From assembly GCA_022496205.1 (NCBI GenBank), contig WTXD01000093.1, forward strand, positions 1 through 64,000: a stretch of 64,000 bases of DNA, in the 5' to 3' direction. Positions 1-11,107 of the stretch are shown in pieces; position 1 is the first letter of the stretch, and each line of letters starts with the position of its first letter. Under the pieces are notes generated by a model. It searched no databases. It worked only from the letters and a program-made list of their open reading frames with translations, and had not been told where the DNA came from. This DNA comes from Gloeopeniophorella convolvens (taxonomy: Eukaryota > Basidiomycota > Agaricomycetes > Russulales). The position numbers and the translations under genes were made by a program.

Positions 1-419
1 TATACTACAGTATTAACTACTGATTCTCACCAGCTAGAGGCTTGAGAGCGATAGAGCTGTAGTGGCAGGAGACACTGGTATTTGCAGTTCCTACAGGTGG
101 CTTTAATATACAGGGGACCCCTAGGGTCCATAAATGGCAGAGGTGTGACTAATGGTGTCCACAATATCGCAGATTTGGCCCTGTACAGGCCTGCCTCAAT
201 GGATTTCGGCCTCATGACTTGTCATGCGTTTGAGAAACAGCCCGGTGAGTAAGGAACGTGATAACTACGGAAGTATCGTACGTAACACTACGGAAATCAG
301 ATATGATGGAGCCTAGTATCCGGACTATCACCATCAAAGTTCCAGCTCGCTGGCGCAAGCTGTGCTGCACGCGCGGCCATCCGAATGTCGGAGAACATCG
401 GACTCGCCTTCGCTCAACA
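1..419 (-). repeat. Copia-1 3' LTR, truncated by window start
   Basis: Matches 5711-6130 almost base for base and ends in CTCAACA at 419. About 36 bp of its outer end lie left of the window. A third copy is the solo LTR at 56345-56790. No gene is present here; reading frames in this stretch are incidental. Confidence 0.95.
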
Positions 420-429
420 CTCCCCCATG
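420..429 (-). promoter_or_regulatory. Copia-1 polypurine tract
   Basis: Directly inside the 3' LTR the minus strand reads CATGGGGGAG, the expected plus-strand primer site of an LTR retrotransposon. Confidence 0.75.
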
Positions 430-451
430 CTAAGTGCAATGTCTAATCACA

Positions 452-781
452 CTAAGCATCTGAAGGCGAGTAAAACTCAAGCCCAAGTTGACTCCTGAAC
501 TTCAGGAACTTAACACGCCCTAGGTTCTTAGTGAACATGTCTGCAGGGTTTTCAGCACCATCAATGTAGAATAGTTCTACTTGTTTCTGCTGTACCACTT
601 GTCGTATATAGTGGAAGCGAATATCAATGTGCTTGAACCTATGCTCTTGTACGGGGTTTGAGGCAACAAATATTGCGCCCTGATTATCCCCACAGAGTGG
701 AATGGCACCTAGATTGATGTCAAGCTCTTCTAGAAGCGACTTAATCCAGACTACCTGTCGACTAGTATCACTCATCGACAT
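452..781 (-). pseudogene. Copia-1 pol, RNase H end
   Basis: C-terminal end of the Copia-1 polyprotein. RNase H removes the RNA strand of the RNA-DNA hybrid during reverse transcription. The peptide begins with the SMSDTSRQVVW block and continues through the CGDNQGAI and KHIDIRFHYIR blocks found at the end of Ty1/copia RNase H, with a final DMFTKNL motif. It ends in a stop at 452, about 30 bp before the polypurine tract, as in other copia elements. Between 782 and 1144 the same domain continues on the minus strand but is broken by stops and frame changes, so the upstream half is unreadable. The domain assignment is firm; function is lost. Confidence 0.85.
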
Positions 782-1144
782 GTATTCAGCTTCAGTGGAA
801 GACAGCGCTACAGTACATTGCGCTCTAGAGTTCTAGCTAAATACTCCATCTGCTAGTTTCACTAAGTATCCAGTAGTAGATCGGCATCATTTGGGTCAGA
901 AGCCCAATCAGAGTCTGCGCAAGCAAACAACCCTTTATTAGAGCGTCCATCATAGACTAGCGCATAGTTTGATGTGCCAGCTAGATAGCAACAGATGTAC
1001 AGTGCTCTATTAAGGTGATCCTGTGAAGGGTTTGCTGCAAAACGCGACAGCTTTGTACTGCAAATGCTATATCAGGACGAGTCCCTAGCATTATATAAAG
1101 CAGTGAGCCAATCACTTGCTGGAATTGAGTGCGAATGTTTGCGT

Positions 1145-2531
1145 CTACTGGAGACGTGTTAGGAGTGGCTGATAGCCTTCTGGCAATGGAGTTGGAACAT
1201 GCTTAGCATCTGTAAGCTTAAAGCGCTTAACTACTTTCTCAAGGTATGGCGTTTGATCAATGTAAATTTTGCCATCCTTTCGAAGTATGCGCATGCGCAG
1301 AAACTCCTTTGCGTCTCCTAGATCGCGACATTCCCACTTTTTCATAAAGTCAGCCTTTAATTTGGCGACCAAGGGCTTGCTATTCCCTAAGAATATGGTG
1401 TCATCAACATAGACAACAACCACAACTATTTCGCCTTTTTTGCCTTTATAGACAAATAGGCCAGAGTCAGATATAAGGCGTTTAAAGCCTAGTTCTGCCA
1501 TGGACTCATCTAGCGCTCTCCACCAAGCAAGAGCAGCCTGTTTAAGACCATAAATGGCGCGTAATAGTCGCAGTACTTTGCGCTCTTGGCCTTTCACCTT
1601 AAAGCCTTCAGGTTGTTCCATATACAGCTCCTCATTGAGTTTACCATATAGGAAAGCACTTTTGACGTCTAATCCAGTAATGTACCAGTCTCTAGTGCTG
1701 CCAAGGCAAGCATAAGACGAACTGTTTCATAACGAACAACTGGAGAGAATATCTCATTGAAGTCGACGCCTTCAACCTGTGAAAAGCCTTTGGCTACTAG
1801 CCTAGCTTTCTTACGACCATCGGATTTCTCATCAAAGACCCATCGGTTTTTAATGACCTTCCTCCCTTTAGGAGGGTCCACCAGCACAAAGACATTACGC
1901 TGCGAAGTGCCTCTAGTTCTTCACGGCATGCTGCCTTCCATTCCTTTTGCTGCGCTTCAGGCATGCGCAAGATGTCCTTATACGTCCATTCTCTAATGTT
2001 AGACGTGTCTAGTGGTTGTGAATCTGGTGGTACCGCTTTTGCAAGCAGGTAATTCACGAATTGTACTCCCCCTTCCTGTGCTAGTTGCGATAAAATATCA
2101 TCAACTTCATCATCACTCCCCCTTAAGGGTGATTGCGGATTTTCGCTCATGCGTTGTGGATTTTTGTCAAGACTAGGCCCAGGAACCTGTCTTTGATGAG
2201 TAGATTTATCCTTTTGGGAGCTACCCGAGGGTTTCTCTACTAAGTCTTTCCACTGACGCATCCGCTGAACATCTTTATGTTGTTGTACAGGGTGCCTGTT
2301 TTCCCCATAGATGTTACCAGGGCGTGATGGTACTTTCCTTTCCCGAGTTGAGCGCCTGGGCACAAAGCCTCCAGGGACATTATCCTCTTCATCAGGGGAT
2401 TGTTCTCGCTCTAATTCTGGCTCAGGAGTAGGCGCACGTTGTTCAGGTTCCTCGTCAGGTTCCCGTTCATTGTTCCTTTTAATAGGAGAGGGGGGACGGC
2501 TCTGCGCCTGTGGCTGCGGATCGTCTTCCAC
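1145..2531 (-). pseudogene. Copia-1 pol, reverse transcriptase with upstream linker
   Basis: Reverse transcriptase copies element RNA into DNA inside the virus-like particle. Three overlapping minus-strand frames cover it. 2531-1797 holds the Pro/Glu/Arg-rich linker after integrase and the start of RT. 1887-1669 holds the [21 protein letters not shown] and [14 protein letters not shown] blocks. 1621-1145 holds GLKQAALAWW and the catalytic YVDD. Frames change at about 1800-1890 and 1620-1670, so at least two frameshifts interrupt it. The catalytic YVDD (not YMDD) is the usual copia form. The family call rests on these RVT_2-type motifs and the position downstream of integrase. Confidence 0.88.
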
Positions 2532-2596
2532 TAAAGGAATGGGCTGATGGTCATTTTCCGAACCATCCTGACCATTAATAGGGTCATCTAATTGTA

Positions 2597-4207
2597 CTAC
2601 GCTCCTACGCTTTGTAGTAGAACACTTAGGGAAGAGGTCTTCATCAACAAGGCAGTAGTGCCTGTATAGATGGAATTGTTCTTGAGCCGCATGAAGAGGT
2701 ACCCTTTAACACCCTCAGCTTGTCCAAGATAGACCATAAGTTCGCTTTTAGGGGCTAATTTATTGGTGCGGCGCTCTTCAGGGATGTAGACATACGCTCC
2801 ACATCCAAAGACTCTAAGATGAGAGACCTCTGGCGTCTTACTATGCAGCAACTCATACGGTGTGCGCCATTTAAGGCGTTGAATGGGGGATCTATTGTAG
2901 AGATGTACTGCATGTAGGACGGAAAATTCCCACCAGGAATCAGGAAGACAAGCATCAAAGCGCATAGCTTGAGCTTTATCCATACAAGTGCGCATGAAGC
3001 GCTCTGCGCGTCCATTTTGTTGTGGAGTATAAGGAGCACTTTGTAGGATCTTTATCCCTAAGTCCTTTAGTGCGCTAATGAACGCATCAGACTTATATTC
3101 GCCACCAGCATCGGACATCCACTCTTTGATAGTGGTGTTATACTGGTTTTTGACCATAGCAACAAACTGCTTAAGCGCATTGATAGCAGAAGCTTTATTG
3201 CGCAAGCAGACAACCCATGCAAATGATGTGAAGTCATCCACAAAGCTAATAAAGTATTTATACTTGTGGTAAGACTCCACTGGGAAGCTTTTAAGATCGC
3301 TATGAATCTTTTCAAAAGGCGAAGATGCGCGTGACTCAGAGGGCAAGTATGACTTTGAAGGCATCTTTCCTTGAGCGCAACCAGGACATAAGGGTACTTC
3401 CTTAGGAATTACTACTCCTTGTGGGAACCCCTTAGTATGATCTTTAGCATGGCGTAGAACATCCTTTGACGGATGACCCATACGCTTATGCATAAGCTCA
3501 TAGTCTAAAGCATAGATAGTGGTATTACTGCGAGCATCACTAAGCTCAGCATGTAGCCAATAGATAGTATGACCAGGATAGGTCGGTATACATTGTACTG
3601 AAGGTGTACTAGACCCCTTTTTGTACAGAGACAAGTACTGCGCATCACCAAGGATGTGCATACCTTGTTGTAGGAACTCTCCAACTGATAGAAGTCTTCC
3701 AGTAAGATTAGGGATGTAATATACAGGATAAAGGCGTGTTATAACACTTTTTACAGTCCCTTTATGTCTGACTTCATGCTTTAGAAGTACGGAACCCTTT
3801 CCTTTGATAAAAATCGGATTTGAAGCTGTTTTAACAGCTATAGGGTTTTTAATCTCTTCGTACTCAATAAAGTCATTTAGAGTGTTCGTAAAATGAGAGG
3901 AGGCACCTGAATCAAGTAGCCAACTTGTAGTACCATTGTCTACTTGTTTTCCCTTACAATGCGGACAATCACACAAAGTGTTAGTCATTGCGCAATGCGG
4001 CGCAGTTACATTCAGACACTTTATAGTACTAGGAACTTTACATCTAGTACTACTTGCTACAAGTCGTTCGCGTTTACATACGGCTACTAGACGAGCATAA
4101 AAGTGTCTGTCAGCTTTGTTAGGGAGTAAGAAGACAGGAGGTACTAACGGATCTTCGAAGTCGTCATCCTCATTAATGCCAGCAGCATCAGGGATTTCTA
4201 CATCCAA
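2597..4207 (-). pseudogene. Copia-1 pol, protease and integrase
   Basis: One open frame of 536 codons. The protease active site is LLDSGASSH near residue 95. A pre-integrase zinc-binding region follows, with HKRMGHPS and CPGCAQGK (H-x-H, C-x2-C), then the integrase catalytic core with D in HSDLKS, D in WMSDAGGEY and E in QQNGRAERFMRT (DDE triad). The core joins element DNA to the target. Order and motifs are those of Ty1/copia. It is listed as a pseudogene because it is only a fragment of a frameshifted polyprotein. The frame stops at 2597, before the linker to RT. Confidence 0.92.
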
Positions 4208-5345
4208 GTCTGAACCCCAATCAAGGGTTCATCGTCATCAGGAGGAGGAGGTGAAGCTGTCTTGCTGCGCTTTGCAGGTGGCGGCAAATCTTCTTCCTCC
4301 AAGTCTTCAACTGTGACTTTGGACGATGTAGCATATCCTCCTAGACGCGCTTCAAGCGGCTTGAGGTTGCGGGCAGACTTGGCGACGTCAAGGTCTTCAC
4401 AGATACTCATAGCATCGTTAAGAGTACCATAAGCACCTGGTTGACGTTTCTTCCAAGGAAGCTTGACGACCTTTCTAACCGTCTTCTCAGGAGTGAAGTG
4501 GGCAACGTGGGTGACATCAGGAGATGGAATAGAGACAGTATCGGCGATATGAGAGTGATCATGATTGTGACCATGGCCTTCCGACTTCTGCTTGTACTTC
4601 TTGCCAGCGCGCTTTCCCCTCTTCTTAGCATTGTCGGTACCTTGGTTAGGTGCCTTCTGCTGATTGAACTGAGGGTCGTTCCGCTTGCGCTTTATGGCAG
4701 AGAGCTTATTAGCAGTCTGTGGACCTTTGCCTTTGCCCCCTTGTTGTTTTCTTGCTCATAGAGCGCAGAAATGGCGTCTCGAATGGTACTAAGCTTGATA
4801 TCAACGATTTGCTTGCCAACAAGGATAGTAGGCAGCAAGGTTTCCCATTTAGGTGGCAGGGTATGCAGCAAAATCATCCCTTGGACGACGTCGGGGATGA
4901 CAACCTTGTTATTAGAGAGACGTTGAAACGCCAACTCCAAGCGGTTTATCTGCGCAAGGGGGTTCTTGGCAGGGTCCAGACGGAAGCTAATAGCCTCCTT
5001 GAAGTCTTTGAAGACGGCAGCAGGCCCAACAGTGCCATACTTCGTCTGAAGGGTGCTCCAAATACTCTCACATCGCTGATCATACGATATCTCCTGTTGA
5101 ATAGTAGGAGAGACCCTAAGAACAATATTGCCAATGGCGCTATTGTCCTTTTGAGTCCACTCATCCTGCGCCTTGAGCTCCTCTTTAGTAGCTTTAGAGG
5201 AGTCAGTAACAGCAGGACAAGAGATCGTTCCATCTGCATGTCCCCACAGTCCAACTGACATAAGGTACGCCTTCATAGAAGTCGACCAAGTGAGCCAGTT
5301 AGAGCCATCAAAGACGGGTACAAAGGTCTGAAGGGTCTGAGACAT
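4198..5345 (-). pseudogene. Copia-1 gag
   Basis: Structural protein of the retrotransposon particle. I place the start at 5345 (MSQTLQTF...), because the following FDGSNWLTWSTSMKAYL block is the normal N-terminus of copia-type gag; an ATG 16 codons upstream is also in frame. The main frame runs to 4692 and contains the helical gag core. A one-base change in a run of G near 4735 moves the rest into other frames (4631-4407, then 4410-4198), where a Lys-rich and then an Asp/Pro-rich tail can be read. There is no CCHC zinc knuckle in the part I can read; a Cys/His cluster (CDCPHCKG) lies in the next frame, just before protease. Family call is good; the gene is broken. Confidence 0.85.
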
Positions 5346-5565
5346 TGTTTCGAAGATTTGTAGGGTTTCTGTAAAGCAAAATATAGTCAGCAACTGTATG
5401 CGACACTTTACTTTGAACAGAAAGTAGTAAAACTAGCGTTCAGGCGCTCTGCGGCCGTTTAGGCGCATTTTGGCGGTGAACCAGTAGACCTCATTACGCC
5501 TACAATGTACCATTATGCAGCCCTAGTAGGCGCACGCATAGTACAATTTATTTCAGCGCAATATG

Positions 5566-5648
5566 CGGCCATAGAGGCGCACAATGCAGCCATCAAGGGC
5601 ACATTAAGCAGCCAGTAAAGGCGCTTTGCAGCCATTAAAGGCGCAATG
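5566..5648 (-). repeat. Short tandem repeats in Copia-1 leader
   Basis: Four degenerate units of roughly 20-22 bp, each with the pattern GC(G/A)GCCA..AGGGCGC/AGGCGC, lie in the untranslated leader between the primer site and gag. Looser units extend back to about 5445. The rest of 5346-5659 has no gene. Confidence 0.7.
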
Positions 5649-5659
5649 TGTCTTGGCTA

Positions 5660-5674
5660 CCAGGGCCCATAACC
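5660..5674 (-). promoter_or_regulatory. Copia-1 primer-binding site (initiator tRNA-Met, anticodon arm)
   Basis: Immediately inside the 5' LTR the minus strand reads GGTTATGGGCCC. Its complement GGGCCCATAACC is the anticodon stem-loop sequence of eukaryotic initiator tRNA-Met. This is the internal half-tRNA primer mode known for Drosophila copia, not 3'-end priming. Confidence 0.8.
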
Positions 5675-6130
5675 TGTTGAACAGGCATAGCGCAGCTACT
5701 GTATTGCTCTATACTACAGTATTAACTACTGATTCTCACCAGCTAGAGGCTTGAGAGCGATAGAGCTGTAGTGGCAGGAGACACTGGTATTTGCAGTTCC
5801 TACAGGTGGCTTTTATATACAGGAGGACCCCTGGGGTCCATAAATGGCAGAGGCGTGACTAATGGTGTCCACAATATCGCAGATTTGGCCCTGTACAGGC
5901 CTGCCTCAATGGATTTCGGCCTCATGACTTGTCACGCGTTTGAGAAACGGCCCGGTGAGTAAGGAACGTGATAACTACGGAAGTATCGTACGTAACACTA
6001 CGGAAATCAGATATGATGGAGCCTAGTATCCGGACTATCCACCATTAAAGTTCCAGCTCGCTGGCGCAAGCTGTGTTGCACGCGCGGCCATCCGAATGTC
6101 GGAAAACATCGGACTCGCCTTCGCTCAACA
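5675..6130 (-). repeat. Copia-1 5' LTR, complete (456 bp)
   Basis: Begins TGTTGAACAGG and ends CTCAACA with a 6-bp terminal inverted repeat. Near-identical to 1-419, so the insertion is recent relative to its host GypA-1. Confidence 0.95.
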
Positions 6131-6323
6131 ACGTCCTCGGGAGACACGCCAATGACAGGTCGATACGACTCCCGACTCCACCCCCTCGACTTCCTCATCC
6201 TCCATTTCCCTGCAGACATTTGCAGCATACCTCGCGAATGTGTCCGACACCGAGAAGGAGTCCATCTTCAGTGTCCTCGAGAAGGACAAGGACTTTAGCG
6301 CCCAGGATTTTCAACAAGCTTGA
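6131..6323 (+). pseudogene. GypA-1 gag, C-terminal fragment
   Basis: Last about 60 codons of gag after the Copia-1 insertion point. The peptide contains SIFSVLEKDKDFSAQDFQQA and ends at TGA 6321-6323, matching the gag ends of GypA-2 and GypA-3. The upstream capsid and zinc-knuckle parts are outside the window, beyond Copia-1. The stop overlaps the pol frame, which continues one base back (-1). Confidence 0.85.
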
Positions 6324-6976
6324 GTAGAGCGATCCTTACTCGAGCCGTCTTCAGCACCGATGTACTAGTACGACTCTCCTATGCCGAAAATGCGATCAGA
6401 GTTCCCCTTTACATCCGAAGTGCGCATAAAAGGATCAATGACAAGGCCCTAGTCGACAGTGGGGCCACCGACAACATCATCGACTGGAAGGTTGTGAAAC
6501 AGCACGGCCTTCAGGTCAAACGACTTCTTCACCTCCGAATGATCCGAAATGCGGATGGAACCCAAAATCGATCCGGTGATAGCACTCACTACACCGAGTT
6601 CGACGTATCAGCTGGAGGAAAATCACATTCCCAGCGCTTCTACATTTCTAGTATCGGAGGAGAATGCATTATCCTCGGATTCCCCTGGCTACAATTGTTC
6701 CAACCCCTGATCTTATGGGGCGAACGACGAGTCGCAGATGACTTCCACCCTATCACTCTCTCTACATCAGACATGTCTTCTTGGAAACCGACACCCACGA
6801 CGTTTAGAGTAGGAGCACATGTGTTGAACGTACACTCCTCTTCCGAGTGGGAAGACGAAGCACGCACTCACAGTCAGCTCTACCTATAGGGGATAGAACC
6901 CCTGCACCTAGACCCTGACGACAAAGTCTACTTTGGTTCACCGCCAGAGCTTGTTGACAAGGTCTGCCTCTTCTGA
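6320..6976 (+). pseudogene. GypA-1 pol, aspartic protease
   Basis: Retroviral-type aspartic protease that cleaves the Gag-Pol precursor. The active site is ALVDSGATDNIID, followed by the hydrophobic GGECIILGFPWL block (flap and second subunit core). The frame is -1 relative to gag and overlaps its stop codon, so translation probably needs a -1 frameshift; no clear slippery heptamer is visible. A TAG at about 6888 replaces a Gln codon present in GypA-2 and GypA-3. A TGA at 6974-6976 lies where all three copies have a stop (TGA or TAA), probably from an ancestral CGA Arg codon. Confidence 0.88.
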
Positions 6977-8460
6977 GTAACACAGGCGCAGCAGCTCGCA
7001 GAAGCCGCACTGGACCCGAATAAAACCAAAGCTGAGCCTATTCCCCCACATTATTGACGCTTCGATAAGGTGTTTAGCAAAGAGGCAGCACAGAGATTCC
7101 CAGAGTTGCGACCTTGGGATCACCCCATCGACTTGAAGGATGATGCACCCTCATCACTTCCTTGTAAAATATACCCCCTATCCCCTTCAGAACAGACGGC
7201 GTTAGAGTCCTTCCTAGACGAGCATCTGAAGAAAGGATACATCCGACCATCTAACTCCTCATACGCCTCTCCCTTCTTTGTTAAAAAGAAGGACAGAAAA
7301 CTTCGACCTGTACAGGATTACCAACAGCTAAATACCTATACAGTGAAGAACAATTATCCCCTCCTGCTCATCGAGGAGATACTTCATAAACTTCAGACTG
7401 CCTGACTCTACACGAAGTTCAACATACAATGGGGGTATAACAATATCCGCATCAAAGAGGGCGACCAGTGGAAAGCCGTGTTTAAAACCAACCGAGGCTT
7501 CTTCGAACCTATGGTCATGTACTTCGGACTCACAAACTCCCTGTCCACGTTCCAGACTATGATGAACGAACTGTTCAAGGACGAGATCGACTCAGGTCTC
7601 GTCTTCATATATATGGACGACATCCTCATCGCGACTCCCGATAACATCGATCTCCACCAACGCATGGTTGAGCGCGTACTCCAGAAACTCCTCGACAACG
7701 ACCTCTATCTGAAACCCGAGAAATGCACCTTTGAGAGTACGAAGGTGAACTATCTCGGTATGATCCTAAATGGCGACCAGATTGAGATGGACCCCGTAAA
7801 GCTTAATGGTATCAGGGACTGGCCTGTCCCGAAAACCGTCAAGCAGGTATGAGCATTCCTTGGATTTGGAAACTTCTACTACCGTTTTATCAGAGACTTT
7901 GGTAAGACCGCACAACCTTTGAATACTCTTACGAAGAACGATACCCCTTTCCTTTGGACTGATGACTGCCAACTTGCTTATGAACGATTAAAGGACACCT
8001 TTCTTTCGAATCCAGTACTTATTCACGTTGATCATAATAAACCTTTTTTCCTCGAAATGGACGCTTTCTCCTTTGTGTGTGGCGCAGTACTTTCTTAAAA
8101 GGGTGTTGATGGACGACGACACCCTATAGCATATTATTCACATTCATTCGCACTGGTTAAACAACGCTATGACGTCTATGATCGAGAACTCCTAGCTATC
8201 ATAAAGGCACTAAAGGAATGGTGCCATTACTTAGCAGGAGCCAAATACCCGATCACGATACTCACGGACCACCATCAACTTATTATTTTTTAAAGACACT
8301 CGAAAGGTTTCACACCGACAGGCGCGGTGGCACAAAGACCTTGCCGAGTTTAACTTTGTTATCCAGCACGTACCTGGGAAGCTTCACACCCCCACCGACG
8401 CCCTCTCTCAATGACCCGATCATGACGATGGCTCCATCGAACACGAGGAAGTAGCCATAC
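6977..8460 (+). pseudogene. GypA-1 pol, reverse transcriptase and RNase H
   Basis: RT blocks run in order: [32 protein letters not shown], then DGxLRPVQDYxxLN (with R for G), then the catalytic YMDD at 7610-7621. The RNase H part follows ([33 protein letters not shown]). Stops interrupt it, for example at about 7048, 7403, 7850 and 8096. Compared with the other GypA copies these are CGA to TGA or CAA to TAA changes. A one-codon loss also occurs near 7280 (FVKKK where the other copies have FFVKKK). All catalytic motifs are still readable, so this is a full domain set that has decayed by point mutation. Confidence 0.88.
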
Positions 8461-9310
8461 TTCCCCCCGACGTCTTCATAAATTCGACGTTCCTGATAGG
8501 AATCCCATTGATCGAGGACCGTGTTCGGGTCGCACAGCTCTGGGGCGATAAAATGAAAGCACCGACTAGATATATGAAACAGTCGGATGGGTGGTGGTGC
8601 ACTGAAAAAGGCCAGCTCTGGATACCAGCCGACATAGACGAAACACTCAGATGCGATATCGTTCGTGCCCATCATGACACCCCTTCCGCTGGACACCCTG
8701 GCATCACGAATACCCAGGAACTGATATGACGGCAGTAGGACTGGCCAGGCCTTAACGAGTTCGTCAAGAACTACGTTAATGGATGTGCTGACTGCCAAGC
8801 GTTGAAAGTCCGGACCAATCAGCAGAAACCGGAACTAATGCCGATCCACGCCGATCCAGATGCCGGACCATTCCAGACCGTGTCCATGGACTTCATCATT
8901 AAGCTCCCGATGTCTCGTGGTTTTGATTCTATCTTCGTGGTTGTCGACCACGACTGCACAAAGGGGGCAGTATTCATGCCCTGCAATGAATCAATTACCA
9001 CCAAAGGAGTAGCAAAACTTTATCTGGACAACGTCTACTGCCATTTTGGACTCCCTCGTCGTATCATCTCTGACCACGACCCTCGTTTTGCATCCTCCTT
9101 TACCCGCGAACTATGTCGACACCTCAGCATTAGCCAAAACATCTCGACAGCCTATCACCCCCAGACTGACGGACAAACTGAGCGCGTTAACCAACAGCTC
9201 GAACAGTACCTCAGATTCTGGGTAAACGGCAGACAAGATGACTGGGTCGATTGGCTCCCATTCGCAGAATTCACGCATAACTCCTGGAAGAGTTCCGCGA
9301 CGAAACTATC
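8461..9310 (+). pseudogene. GypA-1 pol, integrase (N-terminal zinc domain and catalytic core)
   Basis: Integrase inserts the cDNA into the genome. The zinc-binding HHCC domain reads HxxxxxGHPG...GCADCQ (about 8665-8800). The core reads MDFIIKLP, then ISDHDPRF, then [12 protein letters not shown], giving the D, D, E triad. Two stops near 8728-8738 replace Gln or Arg and Trp codons of GypA-3. The frame is cut at 9310 by FB-1 and resumes at 12027. The [14 protein letters not shown] block is diagnostic of Ty3/gypsy integrases. Confidence 0.9.
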
Positions 9311-10222
9311 AATACTGGTGGTTAACTTTGTAAAAACTACTTCACTAATATCCACAATAGTGAAGTACTTTTTGCACTAACAACTATAGCAGTAATATCC
9401 ATAGTAGTAACTACTATGCTTTGAAAGCATAGTATATACTACTACTGGTTATTACTGTAGTACTATAGTGTATACTACACTGGTTATTACTGTGATACTA
9501 TAATATATACTATACTGATTGTTACTGTAGTATTGTAGTATATACTATACTAGTTACTACTGTAGTGATATAGTAAATACTATATTAGTTGTTACTACAA
9601 AAGGCTAGTAAATACAATAGGTAGTAGTAAATACTACAGTGATTACTACTACAGCTATTATAGTAGATAAAAGATTAATCTAAAGGGTAGATAAGATATA
9701 GATAACTGATTGAGGCTGATAAGAAGATCTAGCCACTAGATAACTGCTGATAGTAAGATTTAAATGATAGATAAGGGTTGATAAGAAGATCAGATCTATA
9801 GATTAGCACTAATAAGAGATCTTAGTAGTAGATCAATACTGATAAGATAATCTGGCTAATTGATAAAGATTGATAAAGAGATCTATTATCTAAATGAAGG
9901 ATTATAAGGAGATTTAGATAGTAGATAAGGATTGATAAAATAGATCTAGATAGTAGATAAGGATTGATACAATAGATCTAGATAATAGATAAGGATTGAT
10001 AAGAAGATCTAGATAATAGATAAAGATTGATAAGAAGATCTAAATGGTAGATAAAGGGTGATAAGAAGATCTAGATAGGAGATAAGATATAAGAAAAAAA
10101 CCTAGATAAAAGATCTTGATAGTAAATTTATATTAATAAGAGAATATAAAGATTATTTTGACTACTTAGATTAGATTAGATTAGAAGTGTTATGATTATA
10201 TAGCTATAAAGGGTGTGAGCCA
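9311..10222 (+). repeat. FB-1 left arm
   Basis: Near-perfect reverse complement of 11108-12018. About 9385-9660 is a degenerate array of TAGTA...TACTA units. About 9660-10100 is a second array of about 30-35 bp units built on GATAAGAAGATCTAGATAGTA-like words. No gene. Confidence 0.9.
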
Positions 10223-11107
10223 TGGCAGACCAATGTTATAATCTCTCATCTTTTTCTTTTCTTTCAATATACTTCAACTTTATAATAACTCACACCTATG
10301 TTCTACTACTTACTTCTTATCTAACATCACCTAGATTATTTTACAACTCAGTGCCCTATACACCAACTTCCAGTGCAATTTAAGAGCATACACTACTAGA
10401 CTCTACCATTTTTTACTTAGTTTTTACATCTACTTATCCTCTTAGACTATAGAACTATATCTTACTAATACCTTTCTTTTCATTAGTTATCTCCTTCTTT
10501 ATATACTCATTTACTTTATATCTTTTTATCTTAGAGTTCTATAGCTAACAGGTCTCTAGATAATAGAAATACTCAATAAGCATTCCTATAGGATGGGTAA
10601 AGTTATAGCTAATGTTTCTTGGAGTTACCTGATAGTTTTAGTTAGTTCTCTTAGACACTAAGACCCCTAAGGTGCAGTGTATACCTGAGGAAGAAGATTA
10701 GGCTAGTAGGTTATAGAAGTGCACTACAACTTATATTAAAGCAGTCTTAAGCTAACTCATGTAGGCTGAGGTTAAGTCTTAGAATACTATACTTAGAACT
10801 CAGTATATAAGCACCCTATAGTGTATGGAGAGAGCCTTAAGCCTATTCTCCTTATTGCCTCTATTATCCTAGCTGAATTATATCTCCTTATGTTAGAACA
10901 ATAGTAGAATGTATGCTAAGACTATAGAATGCCTTAAACCTTTATAGTTATAAGCACTCTTAACTTTTAAATGCTTAAAAGGGTTGATTGCTTCTTGTAA
11001 CTATAAATACAACCTTACAACTAGCTTTAGACACTACTATAACATATTAGAACTAATATAAAACACACTACCTTGTCTAAGACTGTAACCTAGTGCTTAG
11101 TCTACCG
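10223..11107. other. FB-1 loop region, no gene seen
   Basis: AT-rich unique sequence between the arms with stops in all frames. It shares blocks with the FB-2 loop in opposite orientation, for example ATAACTCACAC and CCTTAAACCTTT. Confidence 0.7.

Larger units (their letters stand above)
1..6130 (-). mobile_element. Copia-1, nearly full-length Ty1/copia retrotransposon
   Basis: Minus-strand element bounded by two near-identical LTRs. The left one is cut by the window edge and the right one is complete with TGTTGA...TCAACA ends. The internal order, read on the minus strand, is gag, protease, integrase, reverse transcriptase, RNase H, which is the copia order (integrase before RT). It sits in GypA-1 gag: the sequence after 6130 continues a gag reading frame that is uninterrupted in GypA-2 and GypA-3. 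The expected 5-bp TSD is ACGTC at 6131-6135, but its partner lies outside the window. Coding regions are broken by several frameshifts, so it is not autonomous as written. Confidence 0.95.

Noticed and set aside
9385..10100. Regular short repeats in FB arms resembling a CRISPR array
   Set aside because: Units are degenerate, without constant spacers, mirrored in the opposite arm and within a eukaryotic transposon; they are minisatellites.
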